The notes under the pieces are model-generated. The model was not told the origin of the DNA and ran no database searches. It saw nothing but the letters and a program-made list of their open reading frames with translations. The position numbers and the translations under genes were made by a program. Of a stretch of DNA of 64,000 bases, positions 46,173 to 58,220 are shown piece by piece. The DNA is from Eustoma russellianum (lineage: Eukaryota; Streptophyta; Magnoliopsida; Gentianales; Gentianaceae). Position 1 is the stretch's first letter, and each line of letters begins with the position of its first letter. The stretch covers positions 23,142,925 through 23,206,924 of the forward strand of contig AP025054.1 in NCBI GenBank assembly GCA_036186865.1, in the 5' to 3' direction.

Positions 46173-49100
46173 ATGGCCGCTAATAACAATTCCACCTTAT
46201 CGCTGTGATCTATCCTTGAGAAGGAAAAACTAAAAGAATGTGGGACTAATTTTGTTGACTGGTTTCGAAACTTGAGAATTGTTCTCAAACAAGAAAAGAA
46301 GTCCTACGTGCTCGATGACCCTGTCCCTGAACCCCCTCCTGCTGATGCTTCTGCTGCTGTTAAGAACAAGTATAAGAAGCATGTGGAAGATTCAAACGAC
46401 ATAGGATGTCTTATGTTGGCAACTATGTGTTCAGGACTTCAGAAAGACCTGGAACACTTAGAAGCTTATGAGATGAGTGTGCATCTCAAACAAGCTTTCC
46501 AACAACAGGCTAGGCAGGATAGGTTCGACACCGCCGTTGCACTTTTTGACTGTAAGATGTCTGAAGGTGAATCTGTTAGCGCTCATGTTTTAAAAATGAA
46601 AGGCTATATAGATCACCTTGCAAGACTCGGATATCCCCTGAGTTTGGAACTCGCTACGGATTTGATCCTACACTCTTTGCCTAGCAGTTTTTCTCAGTTC
46701 GTAATGAACTACAATATGAACAATATGGAAAAGTCCATTCCTGAGCTACATGGTATGCTCAAAACTGCTGAGGGGAATATCAAGAAGCCTACCCATGTAT
46801 TGAGTGTCAATACTAAGCTAATGAAAAGGAAAGCTAAAGGCAAGGGTAAGGCTAAAAGTGCAAAGGGTGCAAAAGGGGCAAAGGGTCAAGCTAAACCGAA
46901 ACCTGGTCCCAAGGCAAAGGTTCCTAAGGAAGGAACTTGTTTCCATTGCAACAAGCCTGGGCATTGGAAAAGAAATTGTGATGTTTATTTGGAGGAGTTG
47001 AAGAAGCTGAAGGGTAGTACGACTACATCTTCAGGTATTTTTGTTATAGAAATTAATTTATCTACTTCTTTTTCCTGGGTATTAGATACTGGATGTGGAT
47101 CCCATATTTGTACAAATATGCAGGGGCTCAAAAGGAGTAGGATGCTTTTGAATGGTTGTTTTCATTTGTATTTATGGCATTGTCTCCTTAGCCATATAAA
47201 TGAGAGGCGCGTATCTAAACTCCATCAAGATGGATTATTAGATTCATTTGATTTTGAATCATTTGAAAATTGCGAGTCTTGTTTGCTTGGAAAGATGACA
47301 AAGACTCCTTTTACTGGACATAGTGAAAGGGCTAATGACTTATTGGGCTTGGTACATACAGATGTATGCGGCCCAATCAGCATTAGTGCCAGGGGAGGAT
47401 TTCAGTATTTCATTACTTTTACTGATGATTTCAGTAGGTATGGCTATGTCTACCTAATGAAACATAAACATGAGTCTTTTGAAATGTTTAGAACTTTTCA
47501 AAATGAAGTACAAAATCAACTTGGTAAGACAATTAAAACCCTTCGATCAGATCGAGGTGGTGAATATTTGAGCCAAGAATTTGACCAACATCTAAGAAAT
47601 TGTGGAATCGTTTCACAGTTGACTCCTCCAGGAACTCCACAATGGAATGGTGTTTCTGAAAGGAGAAATCGGACTTTATTGGATATGGTTCGATCTATGA
47701 TGGGTCAAGTAGATCTTCCTTTATCCTTTTGGGGATATGCCTTGGAGACAGCTGCATTCATTTTGAACCGTGTACCATCTAAAGCGGTTGAAAAGACACC
47801 ATATGAGATGTGGACTGGTAAGAGACCCAGTTTGTCTTTTCTTAAGATTTGGGGTTGTGAAGCTTATGTGAAAAGATTAATGTCAGATAAGCTAGCTCCA
47901 AAATCTATCAAATGTATTTTCGTGGGGTATCCTAAAGAAACTAAAGGGTACTATTTCTATATTCCCTCAGAGAACAAAGTGTTTGTTGCTCGAAATGGAG
48001 TCTTTTTGGAAAAGGAGTTCCTCTCCAAGAGAACAAGTGGGAGTATAGTACAACTTGAGGAAACTCAAGTTCCACAAGATATCGTTGAACCGTCTTTAGA
48101 GACGATTTCAGAACCACAAACAGTTGTGGAACCTGAAAATGTAACACAAGTCCAACACAGATCTGATAGGATACATCGTCAGCCAGAGAGATACGGATTT
48201 CTTGTGACTGATGATAGTCAAGTTATGCTCATAGATCAAGATGAGCCTACTACCTATCAGGAAGCTGTGTCAGGTCCAGATTCAGATAAATGGCTTGGAG
48301 CCATGAATTCTGAGATGCAATCCATGTTTGATAACCAAGTTTGGTCTTTAACTGATCCTCCAGAGGGTATTAAGACTATTGGTTGCAAATGGGTTTTCAA
48401 GAAGAAAAGTGACATGGATGGAAATGTGCAAACCTACAAAGCAAGGCTTGTGGCTAAAGGTTTCAAGCAAACTCATGGTATAGACTATGATGAAACCTTT
48501 TCACCAGTAGCTATGCTTAAGTCTATTCGAATTCTCCTTGCCATTGCAGCATACTATGATTATGAGATATGGCAAATGGATGTCAAAACTGCTTTCCTTA
48601 ATGGAAATTTACTCGAGGATGTGTACATGACACAACCTGAGGGTTTTGTAAATCCTGAGAATTCAAAGAAAGTTTGCAAGCTTCAAAGGTCCATCTATGG
48701 ATTGAAGCAAGCATCTCGAAGCTGGAATCTTCGTTTTGATGAAACAGTTAAGAACTTTGGTTTCATCAAGAATGAAGATGAACCTTGTGTTTACAAGATG
48801 GTCAGTGGGAGTGCAGTAGTGTTTCTGGTCTTATATGTGGATGACATATTGCTTATTGGGAATGATATCCCTACCTTGCAAAAGGTTAAGGCTTGGTTAG
48901 GGAATTCATTTTCAATGAAGGACTTGGGTGAGGCTACCTATATCCTTGGTATCAAGATCTATAGAGATAGATCTAAAAGGATAATAGGCTTGAGTCGGAG
49001 TACATACATAGATAAAATGTTGAAAAGGTTCAACATGCAAGAGTCCAAGAAAGGATTCCTGCCTATGTCTCATGGCATTCATCTTAGCAAGAATCAATGT

Positions 49101-49814
49101 CCTCAGACATCTGATGAGCGAGATCGAATGAATAAAATTCCTTATGCTTCTGCTATAGGTACGATCATGTATGCCATGTTATGTACTAGACCAGATGTCT
49201 CATATCCATTGAGCACAACAAGTAGATATCAAGCTGACCCTGGTGAAGGTCACTGGACAGCTGTCAAGAATATTCTTAAGTACCTCAGAAGGACTAAAGA
49301 TGTATTCTTGGTTTATGGAGGTTTGGATGACGAGTTAGTTGTAAATGGTTACACAGATGCTAGCTTCCAAACCGACATAGATGATTTCAGATCACAGTCC
49401 GGTTTTGTATTCACATTGAATGGTGGAGCTGTTAGTTGGAAGAGTTCAAAACAAAGCACTGTGGCTGATTCTACAACAGAGGCTGAGTATATAGCAGCAT
49501 CAGATGCAGCTAAAGAAGCAGTTTGGTTGAAGAAGTTCATCACTGAGCTAGGAGTAGTACCTAGCATTGCAAATCCTGTGGACATTTATTGTGACAACAA
49601 TGGTGCCATAGCACAAGCAAAAGAGTCTAGGTCTCATCAGAGATCTAAACATATACTCAGACGCTACCATCTCATTCGAGACATCATCGATAGAGGAGAT
49701 GTCAAGATATGCAAAGTTGACACAAACGATAACATAGCGGATCCATTGACTAAGCCTCTCTCACGGGTCAAGCATGATCAGCACACTAGATCTATGGGTC
49801 TCAGATATTTGTAG
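46173..49814 (+). pseudogene. Angela-type gag-pol polyprotein with internal deletion
   Basis: The likely start is ATG 46173 (MAANNNSTLSL), but TGA at 46206-46208 interrupts codon 12, probably from CGA. After it a single frame stays open for 1,180 codons from 46272. Gag reads NFVDWFRNLRIVL; the zinc knuckle CFHCNKPGHWKRNC lies near 46940. The protease has DTG in WVLDTGCGSHICTN (about 47085), but soon after, RSRMLLNGCFHLYLWHC joins protease directly to the integrase finger, so most of the protease C-terminus is missing in frame. The integrase D, D, E (HTDVCGP, SDRGGEY, NGVSERRN) are kept. RT has YVDD (about 48836) and RNase H has TEAEY and YCDNNGA. It is a non-autonomous copy whose RT and integrase look sound. 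Confidence 0.92.
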
Positions 49815-49821
49815 GCCTAGT

Positions 49822-49834
49822 GAAAGTGGGAGAT
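49822..49834 (+). other. Polypurine tract (Angela-type)
   Basis: GAAAGTGGGAGAT directly before the TGTTAG start of the 3' LTR; the expected plus-strand primer. Confidence 0.8.
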
Positions 49835-51279
49835 TGTTAGTGTATGTGCCCTAGGCCATGATTTGGATATTTATGTTATGCATTTATTATTAATAAAAGA
49901 GGTTTTATTATCATTATTGTTGGTTAGTATGTTACACAATTTTGATATATGTCCCTGATTCATTATTGTTATGGAGATAAAATAATTTATAATCAGTATG
50001 AGTATTGATTTGATAATCATGAGATGATTATGTGTATGGTGATACGAATCAATCTCATAGATACTTGTTAGAGAACAGTGTATTGGATAGACCCATCATG
50101 AGATTGCTACATGGATTAGCGTCATAAGTAAATCTCATGATAGTCATGTTTTAATCCTTTGACTTGAGATTGTCATAGTTTCCAACATAAGGACTATTAT
50201 ATTTTGACATGATCAAACGTTATCCGTAACTGGATAATAATAAAGGTCATGATTGAATGTGATAGAAATTATGCAGAGGATATTGAACAATCAAGATAGA
50301 ATTTGTCCCTCTCTTTTGAGAGAGATATCTTTGGGCCCCTCGATTAGTGAGACTGTGAAATGCATGGCCGTGCTCAAATGATTTGATAGTGTGATCAATA
50401 TCATTTGTTTTATCAGTCTACTTAGAGATCGAGTAATCATATGTTTGAACTATATAAGTATGACGCTGACCATGACTTATGTTCAAACTAGATATCGTGT
50501 GACAAAGGGATTAATGCATGTACTATTATTAGGCTAGTTGGACTTTACTCGTATTAATTGGGTAGTTGTAATGCCTTGCTAGAGGCCAATTACGACTTGT
50601 TGGTTTAATAGAGATTTAATCAACTGCCAATTAATATGGGCCTATCGGGTCACACACAAGAATGCGTATGGCTGAGATTAATAATATTAATAATATTAAT
50701 ATTGGATATTAATTATTATTATTATTATTATCGTTTTTAATATTAATAATATTAATATTGGATATTAATTATTATTATTATTATTATTTTCGTTTTTGGT
50801 GATTATATATATATGCATTATCGGATAATAACGAGAGAATCCGTATCTGATATGGATTTTGAATATCCTGTTACAATCCGTATCTGATATGGATTTTGAT
50901 TGGCATCAACTAATCCGATTATGACTCGGATTTTGATGTCTACGTATGTGTATATATATTTGTGTATCTCGTATACACTACACACACAAAAATACAGAAT
51001 CATCAAAGAGAAACCCTAGAGCCGTTTTTGTGAAAAGCGAGTTCTTCAGCCGCGCCGTTTGAAGAGCTAGCACTCCGGGCGGAAGCGTTCGTGTGGATAC
51101 CGACAGAGGGTGGTCGTATTTTCGCACCTCTTTCATCTGCAGATTTCGAATCTACGGAGGTAATTTTTGATTTCTGTTGTCGAATTAAACGAACAACATG
51201 GATCCTTGGTAGGAAATCGGAGATCGTTTTTTGTTTTTCCGCTGCGCGTTTTGCAGTGATCTCGTTAGATTTCCTAACA
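49835..51279 (+). repeat. Angela-type 3' LTR (1,445 bp)
   Basis: TGTTAG at the start and CTAACA at the end are perfect inverted termini. Inside, a 55-60 bp unit of TAATATTAATA/ATTATTATT repeats lies in tandem (50677-50797), and AATCCGTATCTGATATGG is repeated at 50838 and 50875. A TATATATATGCATT box near 50805 could be a promoter, but this is not certain. The GC-richer end (51000-51279) would be the transcribed R-U5 part. Confidence 0.85.
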
Positions 51280-51404
51280 GAGATCGATGTCAACTTTTTC
51301 AACTTTTTCAACTATTAATCACATATAACATCATGTGTGACATTTTTAAGTATTCACCACTTAAAATCATGTCTTTGAAAATTATCCAAACATATTTCTC
51401 AACA
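51280..51404 (-). repeat. SIRE-like LTR start (-), 125-bp remnant
   Basis: On the minus strand, TGTTGAGAAATATG begins directly after the purine tract AAAAGGGGGAGA (51405-51420 region). The remnant stops where the Angela 3' LTR ends, as expected if that element inserted here. GTTGAAAAA is repeated near its cut end. Confidence 0.7.
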
Positions 51405-51625
51405 TTCTCCCCCTTTTGGATGATTTTCAAAATAACCTAACATGATTTTAATGTCACAACTTTACCAATCGTTTTCAAACTTTGTTTTTAACAAAATAGT
51501 ACGCTCTCTCCCCCTTAACATATACTCAACTTATACCAATTAAAACTTAGCATATGACTTATCAACTAAAATCATATTCTTATTCTATCTCCCCCTTTAT
51601 TTTGTAAATCATGCAAAAGATAGAA

Positions 51626-54600
51626 CTATACAATGGTGTCGTAAGTCATCATGCCTAACTTGGCTCGTAAGTTTTCAAAAGTGGCTTGATTAAGGGGTTT
51701 GGTAAAGATGTCAGCTATTTGGTGATCAGTTCTTATATGATTTATGACTATATCCTCATTTTGAACATAATCGCGAAGAAAGTGGTATCGCACCTCAATG
51801 TGTTTGTCCTTAGAATGAAGCACCGGATTCTGTGAAAGATTGATCGCACTTGTGCTATCGCAGAAAATTGGAATCTTTTTCATTTTAATGCCAAAATCAC
51901 TAAGTTGCTGTTTAAGCCAAAGTATTTGGGTAGTACATAACTCAAAGCAATATACTCGTCTTCAGTGGTAGAAAGAGCTACACTAACTTGCTTTTTAGAA
52001 AACCAAGATATCAAGTTGGTTCCTATGAATTGACATGTACCGCTAGTGGATTTTCTATCTAACTTGCAACCACCATAATCAGCATCACTATATGCGTACA
52101 ATTCCAACTTAGCGTTTCTATCATACCAAAGTCCCAAGTGAGGTGTATGCTTAAGATATCTAAAGATCTTTTTCACTGCTTTGTAATGTGATACCTTAGG
52201 ACAAGATTGAAACCTAGCACACATGCACACACTAAACATGATATCAGGTCTTGATGCAGTTAAGTATAACAATGAGCCAATCATAGACCTATAAAGTGTG
52301 TCATCAAAAGGTTTACCATTTTCATCCTTATCTAGTTTGGTGCTAACACTCATGGGTGTAGGTATTGGTTTCAATTCTTCAAAGCGAAACTTCTTAATCA
52401 TATCATTGATATATTTATGTTGGCTAATGTGAATTCCTTGAGGGGTTTGTTTGATTTGAAGTCCTAAGAAATAATTCAACCCTTCTACCATTGACATTTC
52501 AAATTCTGACTTCATACATTCTTCGAAGTCTTTTACTAAGGTAGGGTTAGTTAAACCAAAGATAATATCGTCTACATATATTTGAACTATTAACAAATCA
52601 TTATCTTTTCTTCTTAGGAACAATGTGTTGTCTATGGTTCCCCTTTGATAATTATTTGCAATAAGAAAGTTTGTAAATCTATCATACCAAGCTCTTGGAG
52701 CTTGTTTTAAACCATATAAAGCTTTCTTAAGCTTGTACACATGGTTAGGATTCTTTGAATCTTCGAATCCATTTGGAAGAGTTTAATGCACTCTTCTTGG
52801 ATGTATTCATTCAAGAATGCACTCTTGACATCCATTTGGAAGAGTTTAATGTTGCTTAGACTTGCAATTGCAAGTAACAATCTAATTGCTTCTAGTCGTG
52901 CAACTGGTGCAAAGGTTTCTTCATAATCTATTCCTTCTTGTTGATTATAACCTTGTGCGACTAGCCTAGCCTTATTTCTTGTAATATTTCCTTGTTCGTC
53001 CATTTTATTCCTAAAGACCCATTTAGTTCCAATGATAGACTTGTCTTCAGTTTTAGGTACTAAATCCCATATGTTGTTCCTTGTGAACTGGTTCAATTCC
53101 TCATGCATAGCATCTATCCATGATATGTCACCTAATGCTTCCTTAACATTCTTAGGTTCTATGTGTGAGACTAAGCTATGTGCTTCAAGTTGACTTATGT
53201 TTCTACATGTTCTAACACCAACACTTGGATCCCCAATGATTAGTTCTCTAGGATGCCACCAATTCCTAGATTGACTAGGTTCACCCTCATCTTATTCAAA
53301 TGTTTCATTAGTGTGAACATTATCATATGTAATTTGATCATTAGTTGTATTATCTTCTAATTGCAAAGTTTCTTCATTTATTTCATCTAAGGGTCCATGC
53401 ATGTCTTGTTCAGGGGGAGTTGGTTCTAGATGATCAAGTACAGACTCAAGTAATACATCATCATCAAACATATTTTCAACATTATTTTCTTTTTTATGTT
53501 GATTTTTATCACTAACTTCAAAGCATGCATTTTCATTAAATTTTACATGTATAGATTCAATTATCTTTCTAGATGCAGGATTATAACACCTATATGCTCT
53601 TGAGTTAGTTGAATACCCAACAAATATGCATTCAATAGACTTTTGTTCAAATTTATCTAGATTATCCTTAGTGTTCAGCACAAAACATTTACATCCAAAT
53701 ACTTTAAGATAATCTATCTTAGGTTGTCTATTGTTTAGCAATTCATAAGGCGTTTTATTTAATTTCTTTCTAATAGTAAGCCTATTTATAATATAGCATG
53801 CACAACTAACAGCTTCAGCCCATAAATATTTAGGTAATTTATTTTCACAAAGCATTGTCCTAGCAACTTCTTGAATTGTTCTATTTTAACGTTCAACAAC
53901 TCCATTGAGTTGTGGTGTTCTAGGTGGTGAGAATTCATGTTCAATTCTATGTAGTTCACAAAATTTGATTACATCTTTGTTTTTAAATTCTCCACCTCTA
54001 TCACTTCTAATCCTTTTAACATTTTCTTTGTAAATGTTTTCAAGTTGCTTAATAAGAGTTTCGATTGCTAATGGAGCATCGTCTTTGTGTATTAAGAACA
54101 ATGTCCATGTGTAGTGTGAGTAATCATCTATTATGACACACACGTAGTAGTGTCCACCCAGACTTCTTGTCATACTTGGACCAAATAAGTCTAAGTGAAG
54201 CAATTCTAGTACATGACTAGTACTCACTTCATGTTTCGGTTTTAAGGTTTCTTTAATGTGTTTTCCTTTAATACATGTTTCACACATTTGAAAATTATCT
54301 AAGTCTAACTTAGGCATTCCTCTAATTAAATTCTTTTTAGATAATTTCTTAATGGTTGAAATTCCTATATGGCCTAATCTCTAAGCGATAAATTTACATC
54401 TAAGTCATGTGATATTAAACACTTAACCTTAGCATCTAACGTGTTATCTAAGGTAAGAGTATAAATGTTACCATCTCTATTTCCTTTTAAAACTGTTTCT
54501 CTTTTTTCATTTATTATATCACATGAATTGGGAAGAAAAGAGACATTATAACCACAATCTATAAGTTGAAAAATACTAAGTAAATTATAAGAAAGATTGC

Positions 54601-54635
54601 TTACTAACAACACATTTCGTATTTGAAATATTGTG
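51626..54635 (-). pseudogene. pol: SIRE-like pol (-): protease end, integrase, RT, RNase H
   Basis: Closely related to the complete SIRE at 14.3-25.6 kb. From 54635: protease tail (VSNLSYNLLSIFQL), integrase CX2C (MCETC), LDLFGPS, SDRGGEF and NGVVER (about 54310-53885). RT follows with MDVKSAFLNEYIQEE (about 52830), YVDD near 52570 and GLNYFLGLQIKQT. RNase H has SDADYGG, TTEDEY (usual TTEAEY) and FCDSTSAINL, ending ADIFTKPLNQATF at about 51665. Frame breaks occur near 54345, 53885, 53290, 52730 and 51880. Around 52760-52850 a CATTTGGAAGAGTTTAATG segment is duplicated and replaces expected codons. Gag and the 5' LTR are missing; the element is cut at about 54635. Confidence 0.92.
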
Positions 54636-54639
54636 TAAG

Positions 54640-55599
54640 AAATATATATAAACCCATCGTTTTTGGAAGAACATCAACAATTCAAAAGTTTTTCTTTTTT
54701 TAATGTCATCAAAAGAATTGAAATTTTATCATGCTGATATACCAGTACAGAAAAGAATTTAGTCTTGTGAAGTTCGGTAGACTATTTTTTTTTAAAAAAA
54801 AATAGGACTACTCAATAAGGTATTTTCAAAAACAACAAATTTTGAAGTACCTGTAAAATACTGGTATACCTAGGATATTATAAGTCTAACCCTCACCTAT
54901 TATGATAAAATTACTAACTTAAATTGTCCAATCCTAGCATGGCACACTAAATATTAATCGACTTAATGTATTCAAATTCATCATGCTTCCGCATGCCAAC
55001 AGATCCCACTATACCTTTTTACTTGGTTGTTTGAATCGCTAATTTTGACCTAGTTACATCACATATGAAAAGCCACCACAACTTGTTCATGCTTACCCGA
55101 TTTCTATTCAAGCCTACTAGATTCAAGCCACATATTACGATTTCAACACTTAACCCACAATTTGTAATGATATATCCTTCCAAGATACATATTATAGTCG
55201 ATTATCGCATGTTGTTATCGATCAATACCTCTAATAAAACTAATATCGTCGACCTATTTTGATAACACTATATTCAACATCTTAACCCCAGACTATAAAT
55301 TCCTTGGTACAATATCCTTCACTAAACTCTACTGATCATAACACTTACAGATTGCTACTTAGTTTTTGTCATTGTACTATACATCATCTCTTAGTAACTA
55401 CGATCTCAACTTAGATCTAGTCGCGTTCAGACATTACTGCCAAAGTAGAAGTACGGACCCACTTCAGTTACTCTAATGGTACCATGTCTCATGCTGCTGC
55501 TACCATGAAATAGTTCGACTGACCGACTGACCTATTAATATGTCAACATAACGTCCGCAACAGGGTATTATTGTTATAATGTGCCCTAGATACACATGT
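54640..55599. other. Unassigned AT-rich sequence with an inverted repeat
   Basis: No domain recognised. GTAGACTATTTTTTTTT (about 54777) and AAAAAAAAATAGGACTAC form a near-perfect hairpin. Outside it, ATACCAGTA (about 54740) and TACTGGTAT (about 54858) are inverted, so two nested inverted repeats are present. A MITE-like or LTR remnant is possible. Confidence 0.4.
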
Positions 55600-55984
55600 T
55601 CCTTATCTGATCGACTCCTTAAGTTTAGGTTTTGTAACTTATTTCAAGGATTGTTCTTAGTGTCGTCATTTCTTAAGTCTAGATCGCGTCTTATTTCTAA
55701 AATCATGCTTAATATATGCTTATGACTACAATCAGTACTTATGTCCAGATCGTCGTTTAATGTTTTGATCAACTCTTAATCAAAATCGTCACTTATATCT
55801 AATATTATGACTTATGTTTAGGATCATCGCTTCTAACTAAGACCAGTACCTATGTTCAAGATTATCACTTATGTTCATATCATCAGTTATGTCTAAGATT
55901 GAGACTTAGGACAAATCATAACTTAATTTCTAAGATCATGGCCTAAATCTACGTTTCCGCCATTGATCTAGAGCCATGCTCTAA
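55600..55984 (-). repeat. Gypsy-like leader repeats
   Basis: Degenerate tandem units of about 25-30 bp of the form CTTATGTCTAAGATCATCA recur from 55600 to 55960. They are the reverse complement of the repeat type after the primer site at 33.9 kb. A shorter run lies at 56375-56430. Confidence 0.6.
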
Positions 55985-56256
55985 AGAATCGTATTGTCGA
56001 ACACGTAATACTTGTTGATCTTATCCTGAAATTGGGTCCAAGAAACTGGTGTTGTCAGTTGTGCAGCATCACCACTCCTCTGCATCTTCTTGTAAAAGAA
56101 TCTCATGCCCGAGGGCGGTGGTGGTGGAGGCAGTATCTGTTGATTCAGCTATTGCTGTTGATGAGCAACGAGATTCATCAATGTAACCAAGGCTTCGGCA
56201 ATGTTATTATTCTAATTTTGAGCCTGACCTATTCCGGCGTTTCCAGTTAGATCCAT
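55985..56256 (-). pseudogene. Gypsy-like gag N-terminal remnant
   Basis: On the minus strand a frame opens at ATG 56256 (MDLTGNAGIGQAQN) and reads through two TAG codons that stand where CAG (Gln) is likely. It continues with NNIAEALVTLMNLVAHQQQ, a run of six prolines and PVSWTQFQDKINKYYV, then stops near 55995. A Gln/Asn-rich start, proline run and W-x-x-F-x-D-K segment fit the start of a plant Ty3/gypsy gag. It lies about 190 bp from the primer site, as expected. The rest of gag-pol is absent. Confidence 0.5.
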
Positions 56257-56439
56257 TTCTTTCTACCATTCACAATTTAGTCCAATTCAAAAACAAGGGT
56301 ATTTTGGTAATTTACATATTTCAAAAGTAAAATAGTAATTATTTAACTAACGGTCCTCACACCCCTTAACCCGATCATGACTTAAGTCTAAAATCATCGC
56401 CTACGTCTAAGTGATCTAGTTAATCCTATGTTTCCGAGG

Positions 56440-56480
56440 TTTCATCTCTGATACCACCTGTAGCTTCTCTGATACCACCT
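56440..56480 (-). other. Duplicated primer-binding site at LTR end
   Basis: On the plus strand TCTCTGATACCACCTGTAGC occurs twice in tandem before GCCCC. In minus orientation this is the LTR end GGCGCTACA, then GG and TGGTATCAGAGA, then GCTACAGG and TGGTATCAGAGA again. The last base of the primer site differs from the usual GAGC. Confidence 0.75.
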
Positions 56481-58214
56481 GTAGCGCCCCGCTCCCGAGC
56501 TCTAGTATCGGAAACTGTGCACCCGCCCTAGTCTACTACGAGAGCTACAAGGTATCGTTCTATTCTCCTGCACGTCAGCAATGACGTAGAAAATTTGCAT
56601 GCGGAAACGTATAAAAATGAAATAAACATTTATTTATTATGACTCAAGTCCAACTTCTGATAAGTACATAGTCTACATTCATTATTACATCTCATCCTAA
56701 ATGAAATAAAACTACAAATATAAATATCTTCATCTGGCTCTAACTACCCCACTGTCCGAACTAAGCTCCGTCTTCTATGCATATGTAATCGTACTCCTGC
56801 TCACCTGGAAAAAATAAGGGGTGAGTGATATAGAAATATCACCCAGTAGGTTCCCCACCCCTTTTCGAACAATTTCATATATGGCAACAAGTAACATAGA
56901 ATACACATATAAACATGAACAACTGTGTAAATAAATAAAAGCATAGCACAACAGTAATGCGATGTCATGATGCATGCTTGTGTCACACGCAACGATATCT
57001 CAACACACGAATGCCTGTCTCTCTACCGTGCAATGCATGAACCTCGAGAAAATCCTACCATATGCCTCGTCAGGCCACACGTCCCGTCAGGCCACACGCC
57101 TCATAGGGCCACACGTCCCGTAGGACCACATGCCTCATAGGGCCACACACCACATAGGGCCACACGCCTCATAGGACCACATGTCCCGAAGGACAATCTT
57201 GACCCGAAGGTCATGCAATGCTCGTGCCATGAATGCGAATGCAATATGTCACATAACACATTTTTTCTTCTTCCTATTTTCCCACCTATTTTCACATTTC
57301 TTATTATTTCTCTTGTTTCTCTGTCTGTACATATGTGTATGCAAGCATTAAACATCTCACAACAACAACATAAGAAGTGTGCTGGCAACTGTGTAAAAAA
57401 AACAATTCTCGTATTAATGACTTACATTTACTATGTATGCTTAAAATAAGTAGCATTTTAAGCACCATATTCTGTGCTTCAACTCAGTATAAAAGATGTA
57501 TGCTACCTTTTCACCTTTTATTAACCTTTTTAATACATACAATATTTTGTACCATAATTATTATAATCATTAAATCATGCAATAGGTGAAAATACGCTTA
57601 ATAATACACATCACCATAATCTATGTCATGTGCGTTAACATATTATCATAACACAATACTACAATATCATTTGTGTGCATAATACGTGATGTTTAAAATT
57701 AAATGTCATACTATTAATTACTTACTGAACCATTACCTACGTCGTGCTAAGAACAATATATATTAGCAACAATAACAATAAGATTAAATATGTGTACGTA
57801 TTTAATACTATACAATATAGTGCTTAGCTTCCTCAAATGATATAATACCTTTTGCTGTTCATTCTTTCAATTCATGTATTAAAAAAAACATATATGTCGT
57901 ATAAATAGTTTACATGTAATGATATTATAATAATAGAACATAATATTGTAACATTATTCTGTAATTACTATACTATAATGTCATACTAAACTGACGATAT
58001 ATTTTTTTTATCAAAAAATTAATACACAACTGTTGGCATATGTAAAATTAACACGTCAACACATTTGCTATGTCACTGTGTATGGTTAGATTACATTACA
58101 AAATACTTGTGGTATTTACATGCCCAACTATTTGTAGCAATACTGTAATGCAAATCATTATTAAACATAATATTTATTATAAATCCATTATGTCATTAAT
58201 GTTACATTAGTGTT
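56481..58214 (-). repeat. Ty3/gypsy-like LTR (-)
   Basis: In minus orientation it ends ...GGGCGCTACA next to the primer site. CTACTACGAGAGCTACAAGG (about 56540) matches 34170-34190. It contains a minisatellite (57064-57205) and long AT-rich stretches with no coding frame. It stops at about 58214, where a LINE begins, and may resume after 63430. Confidence 0.6.
57064..57205 (-). repeat. ~17-18 bp minisatellite in the LTR
   Basis: About eight units of GGCCACACGCCTCATAG, with variants GTCCCGTAG and GTCCCGAAG. Equivalent in position to the 39-bp repeat of the LTR at 32.9 kb but with a different unit. Confidence 0.85.
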
Positions 58215-58220
58215 TATAAG

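Larger units (their letters stand above)
46173..51279 (+). mobile_element. Angela-type Ty1/copia element lacking its 5' LTR
   Basis: Gag-pol (46173-49814) is followed by a purine tract and a 1,445-bp 3' LTR (49835-51279; TGTTAG...CTAACA). The RT/RNase H region (KRFNMQESKKGFLPMSHG, YAMLCTRPDVSY, HTRSMGLRYL) closely resembles BARE-1/Angela proteins. No 5' LTR or primer site is visible. It lies between two parts of a minus-strand SIRE-like element, so it probably inserted into that LTR and then lost its 5' end. Confidence 0.87.

Noticed and set aside
57064..57205. CRISPR-like array of GGCCACACGCCTCATAG
   Set aside because: Units abut without unique spacers and lie within a plant LTR; it is a minisatellite.
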